The notes below the pieces were generated by a model, which was given only the letters and a program-made list of their open reading frames with translations, was not told the origin of the DNA and ran no database searches. A stretch of DNA of 64,000 bases from Clostridium sp. CAG:762. Lineage in GTDB: Bacteria; Bacillota_I; Bacilli_A; RF39; UBA660. Position numbers and translations under genes: made by a program. The stretch's first letter is position 1. Each line of letters starts with the position of its first letter. Below, piece after piece: positions 32,208 to 41,300 of the stretch. The stretch is from the NCBI GenBank assembly GCA_000432575.1, contig HF996799.1, positions 54,721 through 118,720 on the forward strand, in the 5' to 3' direction.

Positions 32208-35096
32208 ATGGAATTTAATAAAAAAGCATTTACTAAGAATATGCCTTATATGTTACTTGGTATTAGCATTATTGTATTATCAATAATTGTTACCATTTTT
32301 TTATCTAAATCCAATTTAGAAAACGAAGTAGTCGACTTAAATGATAAAGATATAGATATAAATAAACTTGTTATCAGTGAAGTAATGTCTTCAAATAAAG
32401 GAGTACATGTTGATAAAGAAGGAAATCTATATGATTATGTAGAAATATACAATGGAACAAACCATGATATTAATTTAAAAAATTATTCCCTTAGTGATAA
32501 TAAAAAAGATAGCAAATGGGCTTTCCCAGACACAGTAATTAAATCCAAAAAATACTTAATAGTTTACTTATGTGGTGAAAAAAAAGAGGGGCTTTATGCC
32601 AATTTTAGCCTCAGTAGTAGCAAAGGAGAAATTATTGTCTTAAAAAAACCAAATGGTAAAATAATTGATGCCATTGATATATCTAAATTATCTAAAAATG
32701 AAGTTATGATGCGTGATAGCAATGGAAAAATAGTCATTTCCAAACAGGCAACTCCTGGTTATGAAAACACCATATCAGGCCAAAAAAAATACTTAGAAAA
32801 TTTAAAAGATAAAGAAGATAAAACTATCAAAATAAATGAATTTTTACCTAGAAACAAAGGAAATTTTAAAAATAATGATGGTCTTTTCAGTGGTTACATA
32901 GAAGTTACCAATATAAGTAATGATACTATTAACCTAAAAGGTTATAGTTTATCAGATGATTACAACATTTTATATAAATGGCAATTTCCTGATATCGTAA
33001 TCATGCCAAAAGAAACGATATTTGTATATACTTCTAGCAATAACAGAAGCGAAGGTTATTATACAGGATTTAAATTAAACGAAAAAAATGGCAGTGTTAT
33101 TCTTTCGTCCAAAAATGGAAAAATTATTGATGAAGTTACCTACGAAGGACTAGAAAATGGCATAGCATATGTAAGAGACCAAGACGATTTTTATACAACA
33201 AATAGTATTAGTCCAGGATATAGCAACAATAATGATGGGGTTAATAAATTTGCAAATAAATATTTAGTCAATGGAAATGATTTAATAATAAACGAAGTTA
33301 TGAATTCAAACAGCAGTTACTTACCTCAAAACGGAGGCGAATATTATGACTGGATCGAATTAAAAAACAACTCTAAAAAAACAATTAACCTAAGTGATTA
33401 TTACCTAACTAAAAACGAAAACATTAAAGATACATATAAATTACCAGATTATGAACTAAAAGCAGGAGAATACTATGTTATCATGGCTTCAGGAGACAGT
33501 AATTTGTCCAACAATTCATATAAACATGCTAATTTCAAAATAGGGAAAACTGATTCCATATATTTAGTTAAAGATAATAAAATCATTGATTCTGTATTTG
33601 TGGCCAATATTCCAAATAATTATAGTATGGGAAGAAATAATAATTCAGGATACTTTTACTTTAGTAAACCAACGCCTTTAAAATCAAATGGTGAAGGAAC
33701 TAGGCAAATAGCCTATATTCCTAGTTTTGATACGAAATCGGGAGTATATAATAATGTTTCCAATGTAGAAGTGAAAATCAAAGGAAGTGGAACTATATAT
33801 TATACTTTAGATGGAAGCATACCTAACAAAACATCTAAGGTATATAATGGTTCCCTTTTTCTTAATAAAAGCACAGTAGTAAAAGCAATGAACTACGTAC
33901 CAGGACAACTTTACAGTGAAACCATTGTATCCTCTTATATTATCAACGAAAACGATCATTTACCAGTTTTATCTATTTCAATGAATCAAACTGACTTTAA
34001 TTACCTATCTGTAAATGCATGGACAGCTGATGAAGAAAGAGAAGCATACGCAGAACTATTCGAAGATGGTAAAGGTTTTTCGATACCATGTGGATTTAAA
34101 TTATTCGGAGCCTCAACAAGAAGCCTACCTAAAAAAAGCTTTGCTATCAAATTTAAAAAGAAATATGGAGCATCCAAATTAAATTATCAAGTATTTCCTA
34201 ACAGAGATTATTCAGCATACGATTCCCTAGTTATTAGAAGTGGATCTCAAGATTATGAAACAACATTCTTTAGAGATATATTAATGACATCTCTAGTAGA
34301 AGATTTAGACACTGTTGATGTTCAAGCATATAAAAGTGTATCCCTGTATATAAATGGTAAATACTGGGGTGTCTACAATATAAGAGAAAAAGTGGATGAT
34401 AAATTTATTTCAAACCATTACAACGTAAATGCTGAAGACGTTAAAATTGTTAGAATCGACAATGATGTTACCGCAGGAGATAATATTTGGTACAAAAACT
34501 TAACCAACTATTTATCTACAAACAATATGGCTAACAGTAAAAACTATGAATACATCAAAACAAAAATAGACATTGACAGCATCATTGATTTTTGGATAAC
34601 AGAAACTTATTTTACCAATAATGATATAGTAAACGCTAGATTCTATACCCATCCATCAATAAATGGAGGAAGAATGCGTGGCATCCTATATGACTTTGAC
34701 TGGGCGATGTATAACTATAGCAAAAATTATTATGAGTTTTCCACCAGTGCCACCCCGATGAGTAGATTACAAATAAGCACAGTCGTTCTAAGAAACCTAA
34801 TGAAAAATAAAGAATTTAAAAAAAGATATGTAGAAAGACTTGCTTATCATATGAAAAATACCTTTACTGAAGAAAAAGTACTTGCTAGAATCAATGAAAT
34901 GCATGACAAACTAAAAGTTGATTTAAAAAAGGACTTTAAAAGATGGAACTTAGACTTTAGCAAATGGGAAGGCAATGTTGAGGATTTAAGAAAATATGCA
35001 AGGCTTAGAGGTGGTTACATGATAAAACAAGCAAAAACATTCTTTAAACTAACTGACAGTGAAATGAAAAAATATTTTGGTGATTTAAATGGCTAA
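32208..35096 (+). CDS. membrane-anchored CotH-type kinase with three lamin-tail domains
   Basis: A 962-aa envelope protein. One N-terminal membrane helix (about 11-32) is followed by three lamin-tail (LTD) domains at about 53-160, 207-315 and 358-470. Each opens with an I-x-EVM/EFL strand and carries the Y-x-EI/WIEL and L-x-x-YSLSD signatures. A chitobiase/Fn3-like beta domain follows at about 505-580 (YYTLDGSIP), then a CotH kinase domain at about 585-930. Its metal-binding site reads DFDW (829-832), and GASTRSLPKKSFAIKF and WGVYNIREK are typical of the fold. CotH proteins are protein kinases of the pseudokinase-like superfamily, and in Bacillus they phosphorylate coat proteins. Here the kinase is predicted outside the cell. 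First of five tightly spaced genes; the end overlaps the VTC gene by 8 bases. Confidence 0.88.
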   Translation: MEFNKKAFTKNMPYMLLGISIIVLSIIVTIFLSKSNLENEVVDLNDKDIDINKLVISEVMSSNKGVHVDKEGNLYDYVEIYNGTNHDINLKNYSLSDNKKDSKWAFPDTVIKSKKYLIVYLCGEKKEGLYANFSLSSSKGEIIVLKKPNGKIIDAIDISKLSKNEVMMRDSNGKIVISKQATPGYENTISGQKKYLENLKDKEDKTIKINEFLPRNKGNFKNNDGLFSGYIEVTNISNDTINLKGYSLSDDYNILYKWQFPDIVIMPKETIFVYTSSNNRSEGYYTGFKLNEKNGSVILSSKNGKIIDEVTYEGLENGIAYVRDQDDFYTTNSISPGYSNNNDGVNKFANKYLVNGNDLIINEVMNSNSSYLPQNGGEYYDWIELKNNSKKTINLSDYYLTKNENIKDTYKLPDYELKAGEYYVIMASGDSNLSNNSYKHANFKIGKTDSIYLVKDNKIIDSVFVANIPNNYSMGRNNNSGYFYFSKPTPLKSNGEGTRQIAYIPSFDTKSGVYNNVSNVEVKIKGSGTIYYTLDGSIPNKTSKVYNGSLFLNKSTVVKAMNYVPGQLYSETIVSSYIINENDHLPVLSISMNQTDFNYLSVNAWTADEEREAYAELFEDGKGFSIPCGFKLFGASTRSLPKKSFAIKFKKKYGASKLNYQVFPNRDYSAYDSLVIRSGSQDYETTFFRDILMTSLVEDLDTVDVQAYKSVSLYINGKYWGVYNIREKVDDKFISNHYNVNAEDVKIVRIDNDVTAGDNIWYKNLTNYLSTNNMANSKNYEYIKTKIDIDSIIDFWITETYFTNNDIVNARFYTHPSINGGRMRGILYDFDWAMYNYSKNYYEFSTSATPMSRLQISTVVLRNLMKNKEFKKRYVERLAYHMKNTFTEEKVLARINEMHDKLKVDLKKDFKRWNLDFSKWEGNVEDLRKYARLRGGYMIKQAKTFFKLTDSEMKKYFGDLNG

Positions 35097-35775
35097 ATAT
35101 AGATATGAAATAAAATATATAATCAATAAAGACATGGCAGAAGTCTTGAAACAAAGATTATCCTTAATAATGGATAAAGATATAAATGGAGCAAGGGATG
35201 GAAACTACTTAATTAGAAGTTTATATTTTGATGATATGGAAAAAACAGCATATTATGAAAAAGTAGATGGAGTTGAATATAGAAAAAAATATCGCATTAG
35301 AATATATAACAAAGATAAAAAATTTATAAGATTAGAATGTAAATATAAATGTAATAATATGACATATAAAAAGCAACAGTTGATAAGTTATGATATTTGT
35401 AGTAAAATTATAAATGGTGATACAATTGACATCGATATGGAAAAAATAAGTGGCACCCTATTAGAACAATTTCTACTTGACTACAGATTAAAACACCTAA
35501 TACCAACAGTAATAGTAGATTATGATAGACTTGCTTACACTTACCATATATCGGATATTAGAATTACTTTTGATAGCAAAGTAAAATCGGGATTATATAA
35601 TTATAATCTATTTGATAAAGACTCATCACTTACTCCAATAATAAGAGATGATGAAGTAATACTAGAAGTTAAATTTAACGAAGTGTTACCAGAACATATA
35701 CAAACGGTACTTAGCACAGTGCCATTAATGAGGCAAGCCTTCTCTAAGTTTGCCTCATGTGCTAGCATAAAATAA
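35089..35775 (+). CDS. VTC-domain protein (polyphosphate polymerase-like)
   Basis: A 228-aa soluble protein consisting of one VTC domain, the triphosphate-tunnel fold that makes polyphosphate from ATP in yeast Vtc4. The tunnel residues are visible: RYEIKY (5-10), SLYFDD (44-49), R69 and R71 in YRIRIY, ECKYK (83-87), DYDRLAY (144-150), RITFDSK (158-164) and LEVKF (192-196). No membrane anchor or SPX domain is present. It overlaps the CotH gene and is followed by DUF4956 after 12 bases. In bacteria the pairing of VTC with DUF4956 and CotH recurs, but its product is not well established. Confidence 0.88.
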   Translation: MAKYRYEIKYIINKDMAEVLKQRLSLIMDKDINGARDGNYLIRSLYFDDMEKTAYYEKVDGVEYRKKYRIRIYNKDKKFIRLECKYKCNNMTYKKQQLISYDICSKIINGDTIDIDMEKISGTLLEQFLLDYRLKHLIPTVIVDYDRLAYTYHISDIRITFDSKVKSGLYNYNLFDKDSSLTPIIRDDEVILEVKFNEVLPEHIQTVLSTVPLMRQAFSKFASCASIK

Positions 35776-35787
35776 GGAGATGTAAAT

Positions 35788-36459
35788 ATGGGATTTTTTG
35801 ATATTATAAAAAAAAGTGTGGTTAGTGAATTTACTGGGACAATATCTATTGGAGATATGATGCTCTCTTTAGTAACGGCCTTCGTAATAGGATTATTAAT
35901 AATATGGGTTTATCGTAAAACCTACAGTGGAGTTGTCTATTCTAAATCTTTTGCCCTATCAGTAATATTATTAGGAATGGTCACAGCATTAATTATTAGA
36001 ACAATAAACTCTAACTTAGCATTATCACTAGGTATGGTTGGAGCTTTATCCATTGTCCGTTTTAGAACCGCGGTAAAAGAACCAGTAGATACAGTATTTA
36101 TGTTCTGGGCCATCAGTGCAGGTATCATGGCAGGAGCAGGCTTATATATTGTTGCTATAGTTAGTTCTATTGCTCTTGGAATACTATATTTTATTAGTTA
36201 TACAATGAGCTTTAAAAGAGGTAGCAAATACTTATTTGTTTTAAAGTACAACATAGATATGGATGAACAAATAGAAAAAGTAATAAAAAAATTACCTAAA
36301 TACAAACTAAAAAGCAAATCAATTACAGGAGATATTATAGAACTTACTTTTGAAATAGAACTAAGCGAAGGGAAAACAGAATTACTTAATAAATTCAAAG
36401 GAGTAAATGGCATAATAAGTGCAAGTTTAATCAGTTATCAAAGTGATTTTGGAGCATAA
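35788..36459 (+). CDS. DUF4956 membrane protein
   Basis: A 223-aa protein with four or five membrane helices in the first 150 residues and a cytoplasmic ferredoxin-like C-terminal domain of about 65 residues. The signature of the family is visible: LGMVGALSIVRFRTAVKEP near 90, followed by FMFWAISAGIMAGAG. The family is uncharacterised and commonly adjoins VTC-domain genes, so it may hold or channel the VTC product at the membrane. AAGGAG precedes the ATG. Confidence 0.88.
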   Translation: MGFFDIIKKSVVSEFTGTISIGDMMLSLVTAFVIGLLIIWVYRKTYSGVVYSKSFALSVILLGMVTALIIRTINSNLALSLGMVGALSIVRFRTAVKEPVDTVFMFWAISAGIMAGAGLYIVAIVSSIALGILYFISYTMSFKRGSKYLFVLKYNIDMDEQIEKVIKKLPKYKLKSKSITGDIIELTFEIELSEGKTELLNKFKGVNGIISASLISYQSDFGA

Positions 36460-36482
36460 ACATTTATAGAATTGGGTGAATT

Positions 36483-37862
36483 ATGAAAAGGCGTTTAAGA
36501 TATGACAAGATTTTTATATGTATAAGTGTAATATTTTTGCTTACACTTATTTGCATTTATGGATATCGCTTAATTCATTTTTACAAACTAGAAAGAAGCG
36601 AAGTAAACACACCAACAGTGGTTGAAAACAAGAATTTTTATGATGTATTAATTAGTAAAGTATCAAATGAAAAAGACGATGTAATAAGTGCCAAAGATAA
36701 TAATTTTAAATTGGATAATAGTACCAATGAATATTATTTTTATGGTAAAGTTAGTAACAATTATGTATATTATTCAGGTAGATACTTTAGAATATTAGGA
36801 ATAGACAAAGACAAAAATATTAAACTAATAACTGAAGATGTACAAACTAGTTTATCTTATGGAGATGAATATAATTTTAGTGACTCATTAATTAACAAAT
36901 GGCTAAATCTTGGAGGCAAAAATGAGGGAATATTCTATTATTCACTAGAAGATACAGATAAATATTTAACTAACACATATACCTGTAAAGATATAGTTAA
37001 TGATATAAAAAAAACAACCTGCAAAAAACTTGAAAATAGCAATCTAATCAGTACAATAAGTGCCTACGAATATGTAAGAGCCTTAGCAAATGATAGTTAT
37101 TTAAATAATAATAGTTATTATTGGACCAGTACTAACAGCACAGATTCTGCATACTATGTCTTTGATAAAGGAGGCATCACAACTTCAAATGACAGAGATA
37201 TACTTGGAATAAGACCAGTCATAACATTAAAAGGAAACACCATAGTATCAGGTGATGGAAGTAAAGAAAACCCTTACACATTTGAAAATAAAACCATTAG
37301 CACCTTATACGATGCTAGTGTAGGAGAATATCTAACTTACAGCAATAATACTTATAGAATAATAGAAAAAGATAAAAATGTTATGAAAATTGCCATGGAA
37401 GGATACATTGAAGAAGATAATAATATAGTAAAAAAAGTATTCAATACTAAAAACAACATCTTCAACATTAATTCTAAAAACAATATTGGTTATTACCTAA
37501 ATAATACCTTCTATGAATCACTAGAAAATAAAGATTACCTAAAAAAAGGATACTTTTATATAGGAAGTTTCAAAACAGACGATTATAGCTATAAACTTAC
37601 ATTTGAAAACAAAATTAACACCTATGTAGGATTATATCAAGTAGGAGAATTGTTTATTAATGATTATGAAGAAAACTTTACCTTAAATGGATTAAGTGAT
37701 AACATGGATAATACAATATTTGTTATTGATAAAGACAAGAAAATATATGGTGATAATATTACTTCTAAATATAAAATTAGACCAGTATTATATTTAGATA
37801 GTAATTTAAAAATACTAAAAGGAACAGGCAAAAAAGATAATAAGTACGAAATAGGGAAGTGA
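36483..37862 (+). CDS. membrane-anchored surface protein with tandem DUF6273-like repeat
   Basis: A 459-aa protein with an N-terminal membrane helix (about 11-28) and an extracytoplasmic part made of two related halves (about 65-265 and 270-459). Each half carries a strand pattern of the type Y-x-YSGRYFRIL or YLTYSNNTYRII and ends IRPVITL or IRPVLYL followed by an N-x-x-I-x-x-G-x-G-x-K-x-N repeat close. The first half has YYWTSTNS and two cysteines (YTCK, TTCK). This resembles DUF6273 surface modules, probably a lectin-like or ligand-binding fold. It is 23 bases after DUF4956 and 4 before the glycosidase gene. Possible kinase or glycosidase substrate; inference only. Confidence 0.7.
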   Translation: MKRRLRYDKIFICISVIFLLTLICIYGYRLIHFYKLERSEVNTPTVVENKNFYDVLISKVSNEKDDVISAKDNNFKLDNSTNEYYFYGKVSNNYVYYSGRYFRILGIDKDKNIKLITEDVQTSLSYGDEYNFSDSLINKWLNLGGKNEGIFYYSLEDTDKYLTNTYTCKDIVNDIKKTTCKKLENSNLISTISAYEYVRALANDSYLNNNSYYWTSTNSTDSAYYVFDKGGITTSNDRDILGIRPVITLKGNTIVSGDGSKENPYTFENKTISTLYDASVGEYLTYSNNTYRIIEKDKNVMKIAMEGYIEEDNNIVKKVFNTKNNIFNINSKNNIGYYLNNTFYESLENKDYLKKGYFYIGSFKTDDYSYKLTFENKINTYVGLYQVGELFINDYEENFTLNGLSDNMDNTIFVIDKDKKIYGDNITSKYKIRPVLYLDSNLKILKGTGKKDNKYEIGK

Positions 37863-37866
37863 TAAT

Positions 37867-38877
37867 ATGTTTAGAAAAAGTACTAAGAAATGGGTTATAA
37901 CACTCATAATATTAGATATATTTGCAATAATATGTTTAATTACTTTTTATGTTCCATTTTTTGGTATTAGAGATTTCTTAATTACTAATGCCATGCCCAC
38001 GATGAGCCACAAGTACTTAGCCAGAACATTTTATTCAAATAAAACCATTAAAGAAGTGTTAAACAGCAACAAAGTAATTGAAATAGAAGATAGCACAGAT
38101 CCAACTAAAATAGATTTTACTAAATTAGTAGACACAGGCCATTATTCTTCTATCTACGAAGAACAAGTACTAAAAAGAAATAAAGACAATGACTTATATA
38201 AAATAATCACAGTAGAAGAAGATGGATACAAAGCTTATATTGCCGTAATATATGATTCCAAAAGAGTCCATCTAGTAAGTTCTAGTAATTCAGGTAAACA
38301 AAAAATAGATGAAATAGCGGAAGAAAATGATGCTAAAGTAGCTATCAATGCAAGCGGTTATACCTATGGAAAGAATTATACTAAGATACCTTCAGGAGCC
38401 GTTATTATGGACGGAAGAATTGCTTCAAATGTAGGCAAACCTTATTATGGTGGAGGCATCGTTGGCTTTAATGAAGATGGTGTATTAATGCTAATCAATG
38501 ACACGGCAACCGCTGCAATCAATGCAGGTATGGTACAAGGCATGGAATTTGGACCGTTTTTAATAGTAAATGGGAAAATGGCCAATATTAAAGGTGATGG
38601 TGGTTGGGGCAAAGCCCAAAGAACAGCGATAGCCCAAAGAAAAGATGGCATAGTACTTCTTCTTGTAAGTGATGGAAGACAATATAACAAAGGCATAATA
38701 GGCATGAGCATGAAACAAATAGCCACTCTGTTACTTAAATATGGAGCCTATAATGCTAGCAACCTTGATGGAGGAAACTCAGCAATAATGTATGCAAATG
38801 GTAAGTATATAAGTACCCCTTCAACCCAAGAAGGCGATGGAGGTAGACATTTACCTAATGCTTGGATAGTAAAATAA
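37867..38877 (+). CDS. phosphodiester glycosidase family (NAGPA-like) membrane protein
   Basis: A 336-aa protein with one N-terminal membrane helix (about 9-32) and a phosphodiester glycosidase domain (about 130-336). The domain is recognised by INASGYTY, RIASNVGKPYYGGGIVGF, GMEFGPFLIVNGK, RTAIAQRKDG and the closing NLDGGNSAIMYANG. Members uncover or cleave sugar-1-phosphodiester links and are common on Gram-positive cell envelopes, where teichoic-acid-type polymers are possible substrates. Last gene of the CotH operon, with a terminator right after it. Confidence 0.88.
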   Translation: MFRKSTKKWVITLIILDIFAIICLITFYVPFFGIRDFLITNAMPTMSHKYLARTFYSNKTIKEVLNSNKVIEIEDSTDPTKIDFTKLVDTGHYSSIYEEQVLKRNKDNDLYKIITVEEDGYKAYIAVIYDSKRVHLVSSSNSGKQKIDEIAEENDAKVAINASGYTYGKNYTKIPSGAVIMDGRIASNVGKPYYGGGIVGFNEDGVLMLINDTATAAINAGMVQGMEFGPFLIVNGKMANIKGDGGWGKAQRTAIAQRKDGIVLLLVSDGRQYNKGIIGMSMKQIATLLLKYGAYNASNLDGGNSAIMYANGKYISTPSTQEGDGGRHLPNAWIVK

Positions 38878-38900
38878 AGATTCAAAAAGAATCTTTTTTT
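38876..38900 (+). terminator. terminator of the CotH-VTC operon
   Basis: AAAGATTC and GAATCTTT form a perfect 8-bp stem with a 5-base loop and a T run. Confidence 0.85.
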
Positions 38901-39084
38901 ATGCCCATTTTATAAGGGTTTGCGAGGCATCAGTGTTGTCAAAATAATTTTAGGTACAAAAAAAATGAGTTTTAAAAAATAGTTCATTTAAGAAAAGTGC
39001 CGAAAGTGGCAAAAATTCTCAATGAAAATAATCTACTTTTTGACAATTAAACTGAAAATGCTTAATTTATCAGTTTTCATCATA

Positions 39085-39113
39085 TTGACAATGATACGGA
39101 TAAATGGTATAAT
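39085..39113 (+). promoter_or_regulatory. full-consensus promoter of the AbiE unit
   Basis: TTGACA (39085-39090), 17 bases, TATAAT (39108-39113), a perfect sigma-A match. Such strength in a toxin-antitoxin unit implies tight repression. Confidence 0.92.
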
Positions 39114-39121
39114 GTCCGTAT
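39094..39121 (+). promoter_or_regulatory. inverted repeat over the AbiE promoter, candidate AbiEi operator
   Basis: ATACGGA (39094-39100) and TCCGTAT (39115-39121) form a perfect 7-bp inverted repeat with 21-bp centre spacing, spanning the spacer, -10 box and transcript start. AbiEi proteins are known to repress their own promoters by binding inverted repeats. Confidence 0.65.
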
Positions 39122-39143
39122 GAATGAACAAAGAGGTGAAATT

Positions 39144-39770
39144 ATGGATTTTATGACAAAAGAGGAGTTTATAAACGAAAGTAATATAGAAATCATTCAA
39201 AAACTTATGGAAAGAAATAATGGATATATCACTGCAAAAGAACTCGAAGATTTTGATATAAGCAGAAATTATCTATCTATCATGACTAAAAAGAATATGA
39301 TAGAAAAAGTGGCTAAAGGAATTTATATAGATTCAGCTAAGATCGAGGATGTATATTATGTACTTAGTGTAAGTACTCCAAAAATAATTTATTCTCATAT
39401 GACGGCACTTTATTTTCATAATCTTTCAATTAAAGCACCAGATAGTTCTTTTGATATAACTGTTACAAAAAAATATAATAATCCTAAGCTAAAAAAGCAT
39501 AACGTTTTTTATGTAGATGATAAGTTCTATGATATAGGTGTCACTGAAGCTAAAACACCACAGGGTAATAAAGTAAGAGTTTATGATGTGGAAAGATGTA
39601 TTTGTGACATAATTCGTTCTAAAAAAAGAATGGATATAGAGCATGTTAAATATGCAACTAAAGAATATCTTAAAAGAAAGGACAATGATCTAATAAAACT
39701 TTCAAAGTATGCCGATATGTTTGGTATAAAAGAAGAAGTTATGGATTTTGTGAGTATGATGTATGAATAG
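39144..39770 (+). CDS. abiEi: AbiEi antitoxin/transcription repressor (type IV system)
   Basis: A 208-aa AbiEi-type antitoxin. It has an N-terminal winged helix (about 15-65, GYITAKELEDFDISRNYLSIMTKKNMIEKV read as segments) with the conserved KVAKGIYI wing, and a C-terminal domain of the DUF4095-like type (VYDVERCICDIIR). AbiE acts as an abortive-infection defence, and the antitoxin also represses its own promoter. ATG 39144 follows AGAGGTGA; an upstream ATG at 39120 lies at the expected transcript start and is rejected. The end overlaps the toxin gene by 8 bases. Confidence 0.88.
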   Translation: MDFMTKEEFINESNIEIIQKLMERNNGYITAKELEDFDISRNYLSIMTKKNMIEKVAKGIYIDSAKIEDVYYVLSVSTPKIIYSHMTALYFHNLSIKAPDSSFDITVTKKYNNPKLKKHNVFYVDDKFYDIGVTEAKTPQGNKVRVYDVERCICDIIRSKKRMDIEHVKYATKEYLKRKDNDLIKLSKYADMFGIKEEVMDFVSMMYE

Positions 39771-40599
39771 TATGCAAGTAAAAGATAACTTAAAAAATAT
39801 AGCTGTTAAACGAAACTTGGATTTTAATACATTACTTCGTTTATATATGTATGATAGATTTATAGAAAGATTAGCAGTAAGTAAGTATCGTGATAATTTT
39901 ATTTTAAAAGGAGGATTCTATTTAAGTAAGTTATTTGGATTAGAAAGTCGATCTACTAAAGATATAGATACTGCAATAAAAGATGCTAATTTTACTAAAG
40001 AAAATGTTGAAAAGATGATTAAATCTATTATTGCAATAGATATTAATGATGGTGCTTTGATAAGCTTCATAGAGATAGGTAACATACGAGAAGAAGATCA
40101 ATATGGTGGCTTTAGAGTTATTTTAAATGTAAAGGTAGATACAATTAGAGAAAATTTTCAAATTGATATCGCAACAGGAGATCCTATAACACCCAAACCT
40201 ATTATATATAAATACCGCCCAATATTAGGGGATAGTTATGTAAATGTATGGTCATATAATATTGAAACTGTAATTGCAGAAAAGCTAGAAACAATTTTAA
40301 GAAGAGCTGAAGCTAATAGTAGAATAAGAGATTATTATGACTTATATTTGATATATACTAAGGGTTGGAATGACGTTAAAATAGATGATTTGCGTAAGGC
40401 AGTAGATAAAACATTTGAAAAGAGAGATTATACTGGAAATATTGAAGAAGTTGTAGCAATATTAAAAGACAGTGAGATTATTAAAAATAGATGGGATTCA
40501 TATAAGAAAAAATATGAATATGCAAATGACATTGATTATAAAGAAATAATGAAATGCATTGCAGAAATTGTTAAGGAAATAGTACCAGTCGCAGTATAG
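39763..40599 (+). CDS. abiEii: AbiEii nucleotidyltransferase toxin
   Basis: A 278-aa nucleotidyltransferase of the AbiEii/AbiGii/MenT type, which transfers nucleotides to tRNA ends or other targets. Active-site blocks: LKGGFYLSK followed by STKDIDTAI (motif I with the metal-binding Asp pair), the Lys-rich motif VIAEKLETILRR and SRIRDYYDLYLI. It overlaps abiEi by 8 bases, as in other AbiE pairs. No separate strong ribosome-binding site is visible, which fits translational coupling. Confidence 0.88.
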   Translation: MNSMQVKDNLKNIAVKRNLDFNTLLRLYMYDRFIERLAVSKYRDNFILKGGFYLSKLFGLESRSTKDIDTAIKDANFTKENVEKMIKSIIAIDINDGALISFIEIGNIREEDQYGGFRVILNVKVDTIRENFQIDIATGDPITPKPIIYKYRPILGDSYVNVWSYNIETVIAEKLETILRRAEANSRIRDYYDLYLIYTKGWNDVKIDDLRKAVDKTFEKRDYTGNIEEVVAILKDSEIIKNRWDSYKKKYEYANDIDYKEIMKCIAEIVKEIVPVAV

Positions 40600-40609
40600 G
40601 AGGTTTTGT

Positions 40610-40915
40610 ATGAGTAAAGTTAATCAAATGAAGAGAGATATTGATGAAGATATTAATTCAATAAAAGATGTTTTAAACAATAAAAATATTGAAGAAATGT
40701 TGAAAGTTCATAAATACATGGATAGTAAATATCAGTCAAAAATTAATACTTGGGGTTTAAGCCAATATGGATGGTCTGATGACTTAGGTTTTACATATGA
40801 ACTTATTGGAGAAAGTGGGATATCTGAAAATCTAGAAAACATGAATTGCATAATATTAAAATCTTTCAATTTAACAGTAAAGAAACACTCTATAAACTTT
40901 TCATTATTATCATAA
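40610..40915 (+). pseudogene. truncated third gene of the AbiE unit
   Basis: AGGAGGTTTTGT precedes ATG 40610, 10 bases after abiEii. The first 75 or so residues look like a genuine protein (charged N-terminal helix, then WGLSQYGWSDDLGFTYEL). From about 40845 the frame is merely the antisense of the integrase fragment on the other strand, so the original end is lost. The remaining 101-codon frame is a chimaera. The family is not recognised. Confidence 0.55.
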
Positions 40916-41175
40916 CCATACTTAGTGGTATCTTTCATTATTTCATCGTTATGCATTCTAAAGTCATCATATAAATCTTTAAATGTCATATTGTTATCTT
41001 CAACTTTATCAGTAGAAGTAACTAAAAACATTCTTTCTGCATCAGATGCGTCCTTTTTAGTTAAATATCTTTTAGATCTATATTGTTTAGTAGCACCAAA
41101 TGCATCTTTATAGCTAAACTTAAAATACCAAGCTCTACCATTCTTAGTAGGCTTAGGATCTTTGTAAACTGCCAT
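40845..41175 (-). pseudogene. N-terminal fragment of a tyrosine recombinase (integrase)
   Basis: Read from ATG 41175 on the minus strand, about 110 codons match the start of Firmicutes integrases: an arm-binding AP2-like domain (NGRAWYFKFSYKDAFG, then KRYLTKKDASDAERMF) followed by the beginning of the SAM-like core-binding domain (MTFKDLYDDFRMH...). After about residue 110 the sequence changes into antisense of the truncated gene above, and the catalytic R-H-R-Y domain is gone. It cannot recombine. It marks a former integrative element whose cargo was AbiE. Confidence 0.8.
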
Positions 41176-41300
41176 TATTTCACCAACTTTCTTGTAGAAA
41201 TCCCTAATTGGTGATATAATTAAATACGAGAAATCTCCAAAATTATACTTTGTTATAATTATTTAAGTTTACCGAACTTTAAATTAGGAATTTTTCACTT

